The translations under genes and the position numbers were made by a program. The notes below the pieces were generated by a model that worked only from the letters and a program-made list of their open reading frames with translations, was not told the DNA's origin and searched no databases. A stretch of 64,000 nt of DNA from Ptychodera flava (taxonomy: Eukaryota > Hemichordata > Enteropneusta > Ptychoderidae): the NCBI RefSeq assembly GCF_041260155.1, contig NC_091945.1, forward strand, positions 32,990,296-33,054,295. The letters run 5' to 3'. Below are positions 1 through 29,933 of the stretch, piece by piece (position 1 is the stretch's first letter; each line of letters opens with the position of its first letter).

Positions 1-2975
1 AGTCTAGGAACGCAAGATCAAAACCTATCATTGATGTTTCTTTTGTCGTCAAAGGGCATATATTTGACCATCGCAGCTGCGCTGTAGAATTTGTGAATGT
101 TCCCGGTAAGAATAGAAAACGCATATCATCAAAGCGACAGTAGTTGCAATTTTGGTTGTGTTTCACTTTTTTTTTTAATTCCGCACATCTGCTGTGGGTT
201 TTCTTGTCCCTTAAGCACCCTAAAAATTCTCTGAAAACAGCTTAGTGAAAGCTGTGAATTCGAATCCGACCCAGAATTTATTTGGTTCACAATGTAGTTT
301 GCATATTTACACCATACAATGCCATTGCAGACTTGATAATGTAGGTCCGGATTTAAACTCAATAACAAATTGCTGCTGCGTGTATGGTAACGAGTGATGT
401 ATTATGTACGATCACCTAGTCTAATAAGTTCATTGTGCTTAGGCAAGAAGAATAAGAATACAGGTTATGTCGCAAAAAGACTGATGAAACTATAGAACTT
501 CAGGCCTACATCATAGCCTTAATGAATCCCTTCAAACTTGTACGGTTCTAACCTTTCACAAGACCCAGAGGTATTTCAGACAGTTTGTCACACGTCACAC
601 AGCGCATTGTTGTTTGGCCACGGTGGAAGAGTTCTGACGGTTTCACACATAATTGTGGTTGCAGGTACTATTTGCTCCAGTTATGACGTGGGGCGGACGT
701 CAGCTGTGTCGGGCGACTCTCGACCATTTATAATAAACGTCGCCGTGCCTTTTATGAGACTTAAAAGTACCGACTCTGTGACTGCAGACAGTGTGGAACA
801 AATATGAACACGGTAAAAATAATCAATTTGATTTGTAGCTGGGTTTCGACAAATATACTCAGAATAGTTTATGACAAACAAGCAGAATGGTTTCACTTGT
901 GAAATGATTTTATTTCCCCGAATGCACGACTCGCTCTCTTTCATTGACTTCACCGTGGCATGCCCTCTCTCAGGGAACCTTTGATTTGGACAAAAATGAG
1001 AACGGTCACCGTGTTCCTGGCCATGCTGTCCGTAAGACGTTTTTACAATCACAGATTGTCAAGTAATGGTACATTTTCTGATTGAATTCTTTGAAATTGC
1101 AATGAACTCCAATCAAAGCTGTTGAGGGTGATTCGACGAACCAGAATCACGATTTTGACTTTATTCTTATCAAACTTGTGTCTACAAGCAAAATATATGC
1201 CACGTACAATTGGTCGTTGGCCCACAGTATCCAACATAGAATTCATTATACAAGGATTTCGAAAAACGGAGAATATATGGTTCATATGATATGCTACAGG
1301 GGAAAGGTTGAAGATTTAAACTAACCACAGAACGTTGAGACTTACTTCATGAGTATAAAGGATATTAGAACCTGTCTGAATATCATTGCAAGATCATTGA
1401 ACTTTCCCTCTACTACACATGCATGAAAAAACATAATTCCTACAAAAAATATAGGCAGAATAGCTTTAAAAATTTCCTCGTACGTTGTCCGTGTGCCCAG
1501 CACTCACAGAACATCCTAACTTCGCGTGAGATTGCCGAAATGGCTGTACCGTAACAATAGGTCTCTTTTGCAAGGCGGACAAACTTTCTTATAGTTGTGC
1601 GTGAATCACTTTGTTTGCCTGTCGATTGTCCCATTGGACGGCTAAATGTTCCATGTTAGTGACTAATGTGGCCTGTTGGTCGCAGCACACATCATTTCTA
1701 ATGACGCATTGGAATTCTCATGTCCAGACAAAAAACTGCACGATGCTAAAGTGATAAAAGGAGAGCATCGATTGAAAGCGTTTCGCGTTTCGAAATTTTC
1801 CTACTTAAAGCTAAGTAAAATTATATTGAAAATATTTTTGGAAATAATTGAGGGGTTTACAGAAATAATTGAGGGGGTTCAAAAAATGCTACTACAAGAT
1901 GTTTGATTGTGGCACGTAATGGCTATACAAGAGCTATTTATGTCGTGCAAGATACAACGGAAGCCGTTATCGTTACAGGTAACACGCAGGGTGGCGTCCG
2001 TCTATAGCCGTTCTGAAATTCCAACAGCTGAAAAAAAAAAATTGAATGCAAGCACGTGACTGATCATTTTCTTCGGCATCATTTCAAGCATCCGCTGTGC
2101 TTTCCATTTCGATAATAAAGTATTCCGAGCTTGGACGATAAACAATTCTGATCATGTCATGCGAAATTTCACTTTAGACTATTTTATTACTGTTATAAAA
2201 TTTACATCATATATTGGAATATCACAATTTTGGCAGTATTATTTTACAAATCCAGAACAGAGGTAATTGTATATTATAAATGAAATTTCCTAACACGGAA
2301 AAGGATATATAAAAGCATTCATCCACACATTTCAGTTTTACATGTCGTTTTTGGAATATAGAAATGATTTTGTACACCGCTGTACATGTGTCGTCACGCA
2401 GAGAGAAGAGAACGATTACAGGCGATTTTGAAATGCATTCATGCGTTATATACCTACAAACACGAAAACAGGGTATGGCGCAGTACCCATAAAAACGTCA
2501 ATTCATTGGTTTATGATTCATCTGTCATACGGGAAAATGAGATGCGGATTGCTTAAAATATTTTTGTCCTACTTGCTAACTTAGAGAGGTGAAGGTTTAT
2601 AACGAAGTGAAAGAAAACGTAAAGAAGAAAGAAATAATAATGGAACGACTGTTACGACAACAGAGCATAAATAGATTGTCTGCAAGTTGGTATACGTGTA
2701 ATAGATATGTAAAAAAATATTGTCCGAAATGGATATGTGTGTATGCACTGGTGATCATTTGATGGATTCGTCGCGGCCCGCTGACCTCAATGTGCATTGC
2801 ATTTTTGACGTCTTCTCAGGTCACAATCTTCCTCAGCCGTTTTCAAACAACGCGGCTCATAGTGTGCTTGTAAAGATTAAGCTTATCTGAAGATAAATGA
2901 CATATACTCTTCTCTATGTCCCTGTCATTGTGCCAAACGTCTCCTGTTCCAACGGTCATGGAGTTGCGTGTATTA
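1..2975. other. Region downstream of the flavoprotein gene, no gene recognised
   Basis: This 3-kb stretch holds only short open frames without recognisable protein similarity or convincing splice-site pairs. It should contain the 3' untranslated region of the minus-strand flavoprotein gene that stops at 2976. A possible minus-strand AATAAA lies at 2183-2188, but it is about 800 nt from the stop and not decisive. Confidence 0.4.
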
Positions 2976-18912
<15,937 letters not shown>

Positions 18913-20931
18913 ATTCTAAACAGCCTTGACGCTCAGCCGGTTAGACAAGTCACCGTGATATTTCCATACGAGATTGCCATCAGGAATCGTTACTCCCGCC
19001 ACTGAAAAACTCCATGCTTTCTCCATATCTCGCTGTTCTTTATCCACATGCCAGGACTTGTCGAAAGGCAGCTACGTGGAATCTCCTAGTTCCTGTGAAA
19101 AGAAAACCCCGGGAGAATCATACGTCGAGTGTTAGCTGTACGGCGAGTCTAGACCATGTGAGCGATGCGAATAGAATCACCCAAGGTCGGGCTGTGCCAG
19201 CTTATCACAGTGTCTCCTGTATTGGCTATATCGACGTCACAAATCACTACAGAATAATATTAGGCAACCGAACGCAGAAAGCATTCCACGCTCTCTTTAA
19301 CTTTTATCCACACGGTAACTATTAAACGTAAATCGAGCAAAATATCGTAAAAAAACCTTCCACCTATTATCGCGCAGGAGTATTTTTGTAACAGCAACAA
19401 CATGATATGTAATACTTTTGTCAATATTAGTTCGCTCGCCACTTCATGTCAAAAAACTGAAATTGAATTCGATGGGTAACATTCATCATATTAAATGTAC
19501 GAGGATAATGTACACAATCATGTGTAACACTATCTGCGGCGTGATCGGCAAATTTAACTCGAAAATTCATGCCTTGTCAAATGAAAGGTAAGCCGTAGCT
19601 GTCTTCTCAAATGACGATGCGTAAACCTGTGTGTATTCATTATCACATAGAGCGATTGAATATACGTCCGTTGGATGGTGTACACACTATACTGTGTGAT
19701 GCAGAGCTTTGTCAATAAGACCTCAATACAGTGGAGAGGTGGGGTCAGACAGGTTACCAACCTGTCGTGTGAACGTATCCACATATGTATATAAGGTGTG
19801 TTTGTCCATACCTGAGAAACGGCGCGCGTTAGACACAAACAGAACGATCAGTTAAAGAGCGTGCAGTCGGTCTCTAACGCAAACCCAGATATGACGAGCC
19901 GGTAGTGCGAATCTTAACTCGCACTTTTATTTGCGCCAGTCACTGCGACAGTTACTGCAAGTAACGACTTCCGTTGAGAGATTGTTTTTAAATGCGAACC
20001 AATGTTGGCTCGTAATATTTCCTTACCTGTACAGTGTTCCAAGAAATTGCGTTAATGGCAATATATCACGACAACAGGCAACGTCGACTGGCACGTGATG
20101 TGCTAAAATGTGCTGGTATTAACAGAAATATATTACTCACTGAGTTTGGGCAAAAGTCTCTGGAACTATTAACAACAACACTACACAATGAGGGTCGCAA
20201 ACACCGATCATGAATCACCCCCTAGGTATGTTCCTCGACTTACGCAAATGTTATGTGACTTGAATCTGAAGCCAGGCAAACACCTAACGACGACGCACAA
20301 CGCCTGATGACCTATGACGGGACAAAGGGAATAACCAAAAGCATAGCAACCGGACGTTGTCAAGGTATCTATCAATGGGTATAACACGGCAACAGTGACC
20401 TTGCAATCATTTAACTCACTGTAAATAGCACAAGCAAAAGTCGTTGCCCACGAACGACCAACCATACTTTGAAATTACATCCAGTGCCGAGATTCTGTCA
20501 AAAGAGAGGAAAAACTAAAGTAATGGGCAAATTACATAACATATTGGCGGCTCTCGAGGGCGCAATTTATATTCAAGTGTTTCTCCCTCGATACGCTTAC
20601 TGCCGATAAGTGTCGAACGTCAATTCTCGAGTCGATTGATGTTTCCTGACCAACAATGCGCCGTCGTAGTTACCGCTAGAAATGCAATAAGGAGAAATTA
20701 ATGCGTCGCAAACAGGATCAAACATCTGACAGAGTATAGAGAGCGGAAACCACCGCCAGTGGCTTTCCTCGCTACTGAGCAAACGCGCATTGCAAAATCA
20801 GTCAATAATTCCCATAGGGTACCACATTAGCACGGATAAGCCAGTTCGAAGTTTTAAGTCAATTTGAAAAACTTAAGATGGATATATCATCTTGGCACTT
20901 TATTTCCATCTGTATCGCGTGATAAATGTTG

Positions 20932-20932
<1 letters not shown>

Positions 20933-20998
<66 letters not shown>

Positions 20999-21064
20999 AT
21001 ATATATATACATACACATACATACACATACATACACATACAGGCAGGCAGGCAGGCAGACAGAC
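20933..21064. repeat. (TA)n - (CATA)n - (GGCA)n compound microsatellite
   Basis: About 60 bp of TA are followed by ATACAC/CATA units and then GGCAGGCAGGCAGACAGACA. Confidence 0.95.
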
Positions 21065-22195
21065 AAGCATGAACGCACCGTGGGACAGTTAAGCATTTAT
21101 ATTGACTCTTCAAAAGCCTTTAAAAGTCCGTCGACGATATGGAACAAAGTCATTCAAGGTGAGACACAATATTCAGTATCCGTCGGAGAAAGCCCGCTGA
21201 AAAGATGTAATATCGGGTGTCTTGGGAATGTGTATTCAAGGATAAAAACCTACTCAAGGGTACTGACTCTTTCATCGCTGTCCATACACTCACTTTTACT
21301 CGATCAACAATGTCATATACGGGTCATCTGGCGGAACGAAGAGCATCCAGGCGAAGTACGTCGCCACACGTACTGCACATTGAGTCCGACCGTTGAGGGC
21401 ACACGGCTAAAGACTGCTGGGGACCGTTGTATTGTGAGAACATCAGTAACATATTTGCTACTTCTTGTTCGGAATAATGTGATATCTTAGCAACAAATCC
21501 AATTTACTCACCCTACAACAACTCCTTTGTCGTCTGTACTATCAGCATGCCAGCACTTCCTTGGCCCCCGATCCTTGGGCACTATCTTCAAATTTATCAA
21601 GGCGTGCCCTTGCTTTAGTGAGACAGTGCTCGCTGCAGTTCTCCAGAGCGAGCTAGAATTTAGTTTTAGTAAAGCAATGAACATGAGCTTGTTCTGAGTT
21701 CCACACTGCAACACGATGATCTGACAACTGTTGGGTTTTTTTCCATTTCCAGCGCATGCGGTAATTCGCACAGATGGTGCGGAGATGGCATGCAGTGTCC
21801 ATTGTTATGCAGGTTCGAATCATTTTGTGACGCACAGGTTACATCGCATGTTTCAATGGTGTGTCCAATGCTTCGGAGACGATGAATCGATCGATCTTAA
21901 ATGCTTGGCCCTTTTGTTTTACGTCCCAGATATAATTAGAGAGGTCGGTGCTATTTCAGGTTCTTTTGTTAGAAGAAGTACTTGTGAGTTCCACAGTGAC
22001 TTTTCATTGTTTTCTGTCAGTCCACCATAGCCATAGGTACTCTGATTTAAAAAAACAAAAAAAACAAACAACCCCCAAAAAAACCGTGACACCTCAAAAA
22101 CAAATGTGACATTTCAAAACAAGAACTATCTATACCAGTGGTCTCTTTACTTAATACTTTAATTTGGAACCACTGATCACTTGACCGCACCCTGA

Positions 22196-22366
22196 TAACA
22201 CTGTCTAATGAACTACCGTGCTGAACTTATGGGGGGATTAAATCAGTCAGTCAACATCTCTTTCACGTTCTCAAAGGAAGATCAAGTCTTTAGTATATCG
22301 TGAGATGTTGACCGAGTGATTTAATCCCCTGATAAGCTCAATACGATAGCTCATTAGGCAGCGTTA
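22196..22366. mobile_element. Small fold-back MITE
   Basis: Arms of about 62 bp at 22198-22260 and 22300-22364 are roughly 80% inverted repeats. The left reads ctgtctaatgaactaccgtg... through ggattaaatcagtcagtcaa, and the right arm is its complement. The spacer is about 40 bp. No open frame. Confidence 0.75.
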
Positions 22367-23358
22367 CAGACTAACAGCATTGTGTGGTCCAGTGATCTGA
22401 GGTTGCAATTAAAGTGTCAAACACAGTCCCTCCACTGTGTGTCAAGTAAAGGGCGAGGAGACCGTTTACACCATAGAAAATATAGATCTTTATCGGAAAT
22501 ATTACAGATATTATCAAAGGCTTATTCGAAATTGGCACTTCTCCCTGTGGTTATATCTTCAGTCCGCAGAGGCGATGGGGCATAGGGCTGTACATTTTAA
22601 TTTTTGCACATGGCAAAACACATGTCTTTTGGTCATACCTCCATGGTCACTGGGAGAAAATGGAAACTTTTCCCGGCATCACTTGCCGAAAAAACAATGT
22701 GCATTATGAATGTATGCGACCATGGTCACTTCACAAATGACAAAGTTTCAACAAATATACCAAACATAGTATTTAAATGCAGCGTTCTCCAAAATATTGT
22801 ACATGTGCAGCAAAGAGAAACAAAAGGGAAGTCGATTTGCTGGGTAGAAGTTGGGGAGGGCAGCATGGAGGGGTACCTCCCTTCCTAAGTGAAGATTTTT
22901 TGAAAATTAAACACATTTTTGAGCAAATTTATGCATTCTTATACCTTTAAAACTAGGAAAAAATCTTTGTATGTGATGAAGAACATGGCCAGACGGAGTA
23001 GCAGACCCCGAAAACACAAGCTTCATTATAAACAGTATACGGCTAAGTAGTTTACAGTACGCAGAACAGATCGGGAAAGAAGACGGGAAAATGTAACAGA
23101 TAGTATTTAAAGGGACATAAGCTGTAACTTGTGGCAAGTTTTTCAGTATTCTGCTTCTATATACCGTGTCTGACCCTAGTCCGTTTGTCATGCTGAAATT
23201 TTGAGTATTCTTTTTGTCAACACAGCTTGTATGTGTGTAGTGATACTTGTTTATTGTTTACAAATGAATTCTAGTCCGGACTTGAATATAATTTTCAACA
23301 ATAACAATTGAGATTATACTCATATAGGTTGTGTTGATATGCTAAAAATGGTAAATAT

Positions 23359-23668
23359 GGCCAAAAAAAGAAAAAGAAATGTTTCTGGTCAGCGCGCGCC
23401 TCACTTGAACAACAGCGCGTCACGCTTTTTTTTTTTGTTGTGGCCGGCGGCCGTGGCTGACACCAAAATGGCTGAAGAGAAAGAGAAATTCTTGGGGGGC
23501 ATGATCAGTGACTGCATGAACAGTATATATGTGACTATATTGATAAAACTATAAAACTAACCTTTTTCCCCCTTGAGGGAAAAAAATAAAAAAATAAAAA
23601 ATAAAATGCGCGTCGCCGCACCATTTTTTAAAGAAAAACCTGACCAGAAACATTTCTTTTTTTTGGCC
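23359..23668. mobile_element. MITE with GGCCAAAAAAA termini
   Basis: The ends read ggccaaaaaaagaaaaagaaatgtttctggtcag at the left (about 34 bp, one short insertion) and its complement ending ttttttttggcc at the right. The 310-bp element has a GC-rich core (gcgcgcgcc, ggccggcggccg). The short frame over its left half is not a gene. Confidence 0.75.
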
Positions 23669-25867
23669 TAAGCTTTTGGCTTGGCATTAAATTACAGTTT
23701 AGGGATTCAATGCAGAAAGTGTAGGGAAACCACAAAACAAAAGTTCTGAAAAAATAGCCAAAAGATACAGCTTATGGAGCTTTAATTTTGCCGGTGGCAG
23801 GCTACTAAACATGAATATGCTTGAATTTCATGTCAGTAACACATTACAATTTATACATTTGTTACAACAACACGTCTTATTTGCCTTTTGCCTGACGCTG
23901 TCAGTCTAACAAAACGTCATATATTCCATGCGACTTCTTCAGAAAATTGTTCAAGTTGACTCAATTCAAACGGGAACTATATATTCAGCTAATCGCTCAT
24001 TTCCAGTCAATATGTGCATACTGTTCTACTCAGAGTTACTTGCTGCCCATTTTGGATGTACACAAATAGGATGCCACAGGTGCAAGTCAGTCTGGTAACT
24101 GAACACACACCTTTGGTTTCATATGTCTCTGCTCAAGAATACTGCAGTTACTGTAAAACACTATGAATTGGTTAGCGATATAGGAATTTGAATCGAATTT
24201 CTGGGTTATCAATTTAACTGACAGGGCACATCGACCATTGCTTTATAGAGAAATGTTTGAATCAGTTGCATTCTCAATTAACGAACTGCAAAAACTCTAG
24301 CTAAATTAGTTAAAAAAGCATGCTAGCTGAAAAGACATGCTTCAAAGTAATTAATTTGCGTAGACTGTATTATAACTTCCCGAACATCATGAACATTCTG
24401 CATAAGACGAGATGGTCACTGTAATCTAGATTTGACACGAAGGAGTAGCTCGAGAAGTTTTATGTACTTCGTGCCAACCTTTACAGGTGTGAGAAAGTAC
24501 CTGTTTTCAGTATATGTGTAAATTAACAATACAGTGTTTGTGTAAATTAAATATACAACTGCGAACACTTTTCTTAAACTCCTACTTTGCGTTACCTTTT
24601 ATTCAATGTTCAGCTGAATGTTGGTCCATTATGATGCTCCAATTAATGGGCAGTGGATACCTTACTCTGTCATTAGACGTTCACCTGTTTAATGATTGAT
24701 TGAATAAGACAATAAATACTGGAATCAGTTGCAGGCAATTGCTTTAGGGTTTGGTAACTTTTGAGGCATCTGGCCTCCACCTTGCTTGACAGATGTTCAA
24801 TCATACAACTGAAACCAATAAAGTCGAACCAAAGCTGAGCGTTGAAAGGGGTCATTCACCTGTTAACTGAACCATAATTCTACGGAGCAACCAGCTGAAA
24901 GTCACACGTGTTATGTGCTGATGTCCTTGCGCTAAAATAGACCTTTGAATTTATTTAAAAACCGATTCGCCAAAAACTCTAATTAAAACTTAAGGTTTAG
25001 CACGACGCGTCAGCCTTGTGGCTTGATCATAACAATTGATGTAACGGCTTGGGGTGTTATCGTAAATATTCTGACAGCAAAGCATCGAAAAGGGAAGTTA
25101 GTTATAACCGATATTCTAACCTCATAATGTGAAAAAGTGCCGGGCGAAATGGATTCTATCATTTTTCTTTGTAATCAAAAAGAGAATGGCTGAAACTTTT
25201 CATTAGTTTTGTTCTATAAAAAATATACACTTTTTTGTTCTTTCCCATCAAGTAGCATCATATACATTACATTACATTGTATACATTACAACAAGGAAAT
25301 TATAGCCAGGACACTTACATCCGGTCAGCATGCTTTGGAAATCAAGCACACTTGCTAGGTTCACTCAGACCTAGGGCCACGTCAAGGCCTAGTGCAAGAT
25401 TGTGATAAGATAAAGAAAACTTAAGTTTGGGTTCATCACACTGTATTTGAATCTTCCGCTTCCCAGTCACTTATCAACCTTGCTCGAAGCCAACCGTCAG
25501 GGGGTCAACTTGGCACAGAGCCGACCCAACCCTTTTAAGTACACAATTTAGAGGACCGGCCACAAAACCCAACCTTCAGACCCGGAGTCGACATAAAGTA
25601 GGCCGCCGCCCAGGACAGACCCAGGGCCAACACAGCTCGTTCACGTTGGTTATTTAAAAAGCCAGAGCCGCCTCAGGGTGACCTAAACTCTCTGTCGTCT
25701 GAAAATAGAATATGCGAACATTGGTCATCTCGATATGATTAGAAACAGTGAGATACGAGCAATAGAAAAATAAGTTACCGATACTAAAACTTTGATGTAT
25801 TGGATCAAGAATTACATGCTGTTAGATTCTACACTGAAAAATGAATAAGACGGACCCGTAGAATTGT

Positions 25868-26870
25868 GAGTGTAACTATTGTGCGGGTCGTGCGGGCTGC
25901 GGGTCGGTGCGGGCTAGTGCGGGCCACTCCTTTCTTGACAGTTTTTAGGATGCGGGCCAGTGTGGGTTGCTGCGGGCAAGTGCGGGTCACTCCTTTCTGG
26001 CCAATATTTAGGTTGCGGGTCGCTGCGGGCTACAACTTTCTGAGCAGTTTACAAGTTGTGGGTCACAGTCAGCCATTATTTTCTTACGGGTTTTCAGGTT
26101 GCTTTGGGGTACTCGAGGTTGCAAAGTGCTGGTTGCTGCCCTGCATTAATTATTTTTTAATTTCTGACATTTTCAAATGCCTTATCTAATATCTCAATAA
26201 AAATAGGGAAACCAGTTGCACCTGTCTTTCCTGAAAAGTGATATTATTCTTGTCTTTAAAGAACATTTTCACTTTAGACTGTTAACAGGTGTAGGCCACC
26301 TCAGTAAGTGATTATTTTGCATCGAAAATCTGAGTATTTTCAGCACCTCTGTAATTTGAGTCTTGATGTAATTCAAACAGAAATGTTGCATGTCATCTGT
26401 ACACTTTTATAAAATAATAATAAACTGATAATTTGCAGTTTAAAATATTACAAATGTGTTGAAGAGAAAACAGGCTTGGCACAGGAAACATTAAAGCATG
26501 CAAATCAAGAGAAATTGTGGGTAATGTACTGTACTGTATGGAAATCCGGTCACGACATGCGACCTGAGTAATAAAATAAAAGTCTTGCTCCTCTCATGCA
26601 TGAGGTCGTTGGTGGCGCACTCAGACCTGCATTCTCGATCAACAGGTGAAACCCGGAAGTGTAATTATCGGCAAAGATGTTGTATTTTTCGTGGTATCCA
26701 CGAAAGGAAATATGACCTTTAAGGAACTAGGTGTTTTTCATGGTTCATTTTATTTCAAGAAACAATTGTACACGAAGATAAGTCTCATTTCTATCGTTTT
26801 CGGGCGACCAGCAAATCGACCCGCACTTTGACCCGCAATTTGACCCGTCGACCCGCAAAATAACGATACT
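25868..26870. mobile_element. Mutator-like (MULE-type) element with 10-bp target duplication
   Basis: The element is flanked by an identical 10-bp direct repeat GTAGAATTGT at 25858-25867 and 26871-26880. Its ends are inverted and similar, the left containing CTATTGTGCGGGTCG and the right, on the other strand, TTATTTTGCGGGTCG. Both ends carry several further TGCGGGTC units, densely in the left 230 bp. The 9-10-bp duplication is characteristic of Mutator-like transposons. No transposase frame remains, so this is a non-autonomous or decayed copy. Confidence 0.75.
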
Positions 26871-27444
26871 GTAGAATTGTTTTCTTGCTATAGTGACACG
26901 CTGCAGCTTGTACCGCAAGCTCCCCAAGGTCAACAATTTACATATTATTTCAGTTGAAACTCATCCATCGGAAATTTGTAACTGAAACAAAAATTAAACT
27001 GACGAGGTGTCGCCAGGAAATGTAAGGTAGATAACACAGTTTTTAACTGTGGTAAGATAATATTTAGAGATAAAAACTTACCACTACTTTAATATTATTT
27101 TGTGGTACTACATACAATATAGACAAAGCTGGCATGTCTATTCGTCAATCGAAATATTTTAAGCGCGATAACACACAGCTGTTCTAAAAATGCAAAATTT
27201 ACACCATAAGTTTATGTGTCAATGCAAAATCCGTAATTAGAGACATGTCAAAGAGAAAGCGTTTTGTCTAGAGACGATTGTCTTCCATTCCAGATGTAAT
27301 TACCTGTCTCGGAGATTTGTCATGCTTGTTTGTGAGAATATGAATTCAATGAATCGAGATTTCTGTCAGTTTTCTATTATTTAGATGTACAGGAAAAGAC
27401 CGTTGAAACGACCAAATGCTGCAACAGTTCTGAATTTATTCTTT

Positions 27445-28256
27445 GGGGAGCATTCGTTTTTTACGGGGAGGGGAGGTCGGTGGAACTTAAAGCCCCACTA
27501 GCTGTATCTTTTAGCATTACTTTTATGATTTTACTTTCAAGCTACATAAATTTGTGAGGATGTACTAATTTAGGTGTGTGTATACACTTATTATTAACTA
27601 CCCACTGGGACTGTATCAATTTTGAACAAGATAAAGATTACACTGCGATCATATGTTTGCCCAAACATTAAATCGCAGCCCCATGCGGAAAAGCAAAATT
27701 CGTGGATACTGTGCATATCTGCACTGAAATCTTCACATAAAGTTAACTGCACAGAGTAGTCCAATATAATGCATAGGAGTGAATGTTTTCAACCGTAACA
27801 CTGTATGTTCTGTTTCCTTTGTAATATTACCAATTTTTGAAAATAGCGGGCAATCAAAATGACCGTTAAAATCTAAATTTACTTGTCAAATATTTCACAA
27901 AGGAATGGTTTCCTAATGTAGTAAAAGCCCATATCCCCATATCTCTTCAGAGGGTAGATTTCAGAAAAAAACAAAAACAAAACAGGAGACAATATAGATT
28001 AATAGGAAGATATTTTGAGGTCAATAAATCACAAGATTTACAGCTAGTGGAGCTTTAAGCTACAAATGAAATGCAAAAGGCATTAAATTAAACTAAATTA
28101 AATTTCTGAAATTTGATCCCCCAATTCATCAGTTCTCAATGCTAAAATTTGACCCCCAATCATTGATTGTAAAATGTGACCCCTAAAAACGGTTTTGTAA
28201 AAGTCAACCCTCCCCGATTTCTACCGACCCCCCCTCGTTAAAACGAATGCTCCCTT
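27445..28256. mobile_element. Non-autonomous DNA transposon with G-rich subterminal repeats (family G, copy 1)
   Basis: Left end ggggagcattcgttttttac and right end, on the opposite strand, aagggagcattcgttttaac are inverted repeats followed by G-rich blocks and GTCGGT. Subterminal gacccccaa/gacccctaa units recur near the right end. The architecture matches the element at 62820-63753. No coding capacity. Confidence 0.7.
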
Positions 28257-29933
28257 ACGTGAAAATATATCGTCAAATAGCCTTCGCATATCGTTATTGT
28301 CTTGATAATTAGTGTATGTAAGCGATATTTTAATTAACCAACCAGTGTACATTGCAGACGTCAATGGACCAACAGTTCATATTGACACCACATCTGTTCT
28401 CTCGACAATTGCCTATATTATTTTAAAGTAGTAGAATTAGAGAATAAAATAAACATCTGACATTTTATGGGATAATTATGTGTCGTATATATTTTATTCA
28501 ATGATGACTGTAATGCTCAGACATCGCCTCCAGAATGCAATTATCGTCCTTATATGGAGACGAATCATTCAACACTGTGATGACGTAATTTGTGGCGTGT
28601 ACCTGAACTGTGGACGTGGAAGAATTTACATACAATGTATGTGATCAATGGAAGCGGAAACATCTGATGTCGAATTATCCAGCTTTCAATTAGTGTGTAG
28701 AATATTCTCATCCGAGTAAAATGATGACAATAATGTAAAAAAAAACTATGTTAAATTTGGCAAACTTAAAGCTACATTAAGTGTCATGTTGGATGTTTTT
28801 TCAAACATTTTGTTGTGGTAGTATAAAACTCTTTCTTGTTCTCTCTACAGACATGAAGAAATGTCCACCGTGTTAACAAGGACAGTTTGTGTGTGATGAA
28901 AACGATTGTTTTGAAAGGTGAATTTCAGTCCGGACTTGTATTCGTTTGTCAACAGTAACATCGCATATTACAGATCACAGGCTGTGTTGGTGAGATTCAT
29001 ATTGTGTTGTTCGAATACGTTGGCAGGCCGAATTAGACAAATTTGTATGATAAAACTTAAATAACGCAAATATTCCAACACAAAGTAACGTGACAGTATT
29101 TCATTATTGCCGTTTCCGACTTGTTTGAGATTTAATGCCAAAGTGGGCCAATTTCTGACTGATACCACAGAACAGAAACGTTTCCGCTGTGATATTAGGG
29201 TAACATATTGATCACTTTATGCGATTTACATTTTCATTGAAAATTATGAAATCGAATTGTCTACTCAAACGCTCAACAATAAAGTCAGTGAACTATTCAT
29301 ACGACCTGCAAGACGACCGACAGTACAGTATGCTCATAGGTGATCGCGTGGTATCACTGTCGAGTACGGTGTAAAACCTAGCGTAAGATCGTCACGGGAC
29401 AATACTTGACACAGTGAAGGATAAAAAGAAATCTTTACAAATTAGTGCTGAGATAAGACTAAGGTTGGTAGTATAAATCTTTATTGGCAATATCATAATC
29501 CGATGATTAAAATAAAATATATCATAGCAACAAGAACCCTGTGCTGAAACCAAGACACCCCTACACGGCCCCAACCCCCGGGGACGGACATATAGGTTAT
29601 CCCCTATGGTATGCTTCAGGGAGCCGAATATCTATAACTTTTGTACGAAAAGGAAAACATCAAGTGAGATCCCAATGTTGCCCTATAACTGTGCACACGG
29701 TGTGGTGAATGTTCTCCCATTGTTATGCACTGACAGCTGATCACGAAGGCGATATTTTGTATGTATATGACGTCAAATGAAGCAATTACCTCGCACAATG
29801 GTTTTATCTTGATGATACGTATATTGACAGCCTGCGTAATACTTTTATCTCCTCTGGCTGTGTAGGTCATTCATATCGTAAGCACTGTGTTTTCAAAAGA
29901 AGTTCACGATATATTGAAATAATTAATCATCTG

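Noticed and set aside
25866..26189. 107-codon plus-strand frame
   Set aside because: It reads the TGCGGGTC repeats of the Mutator-like element end.
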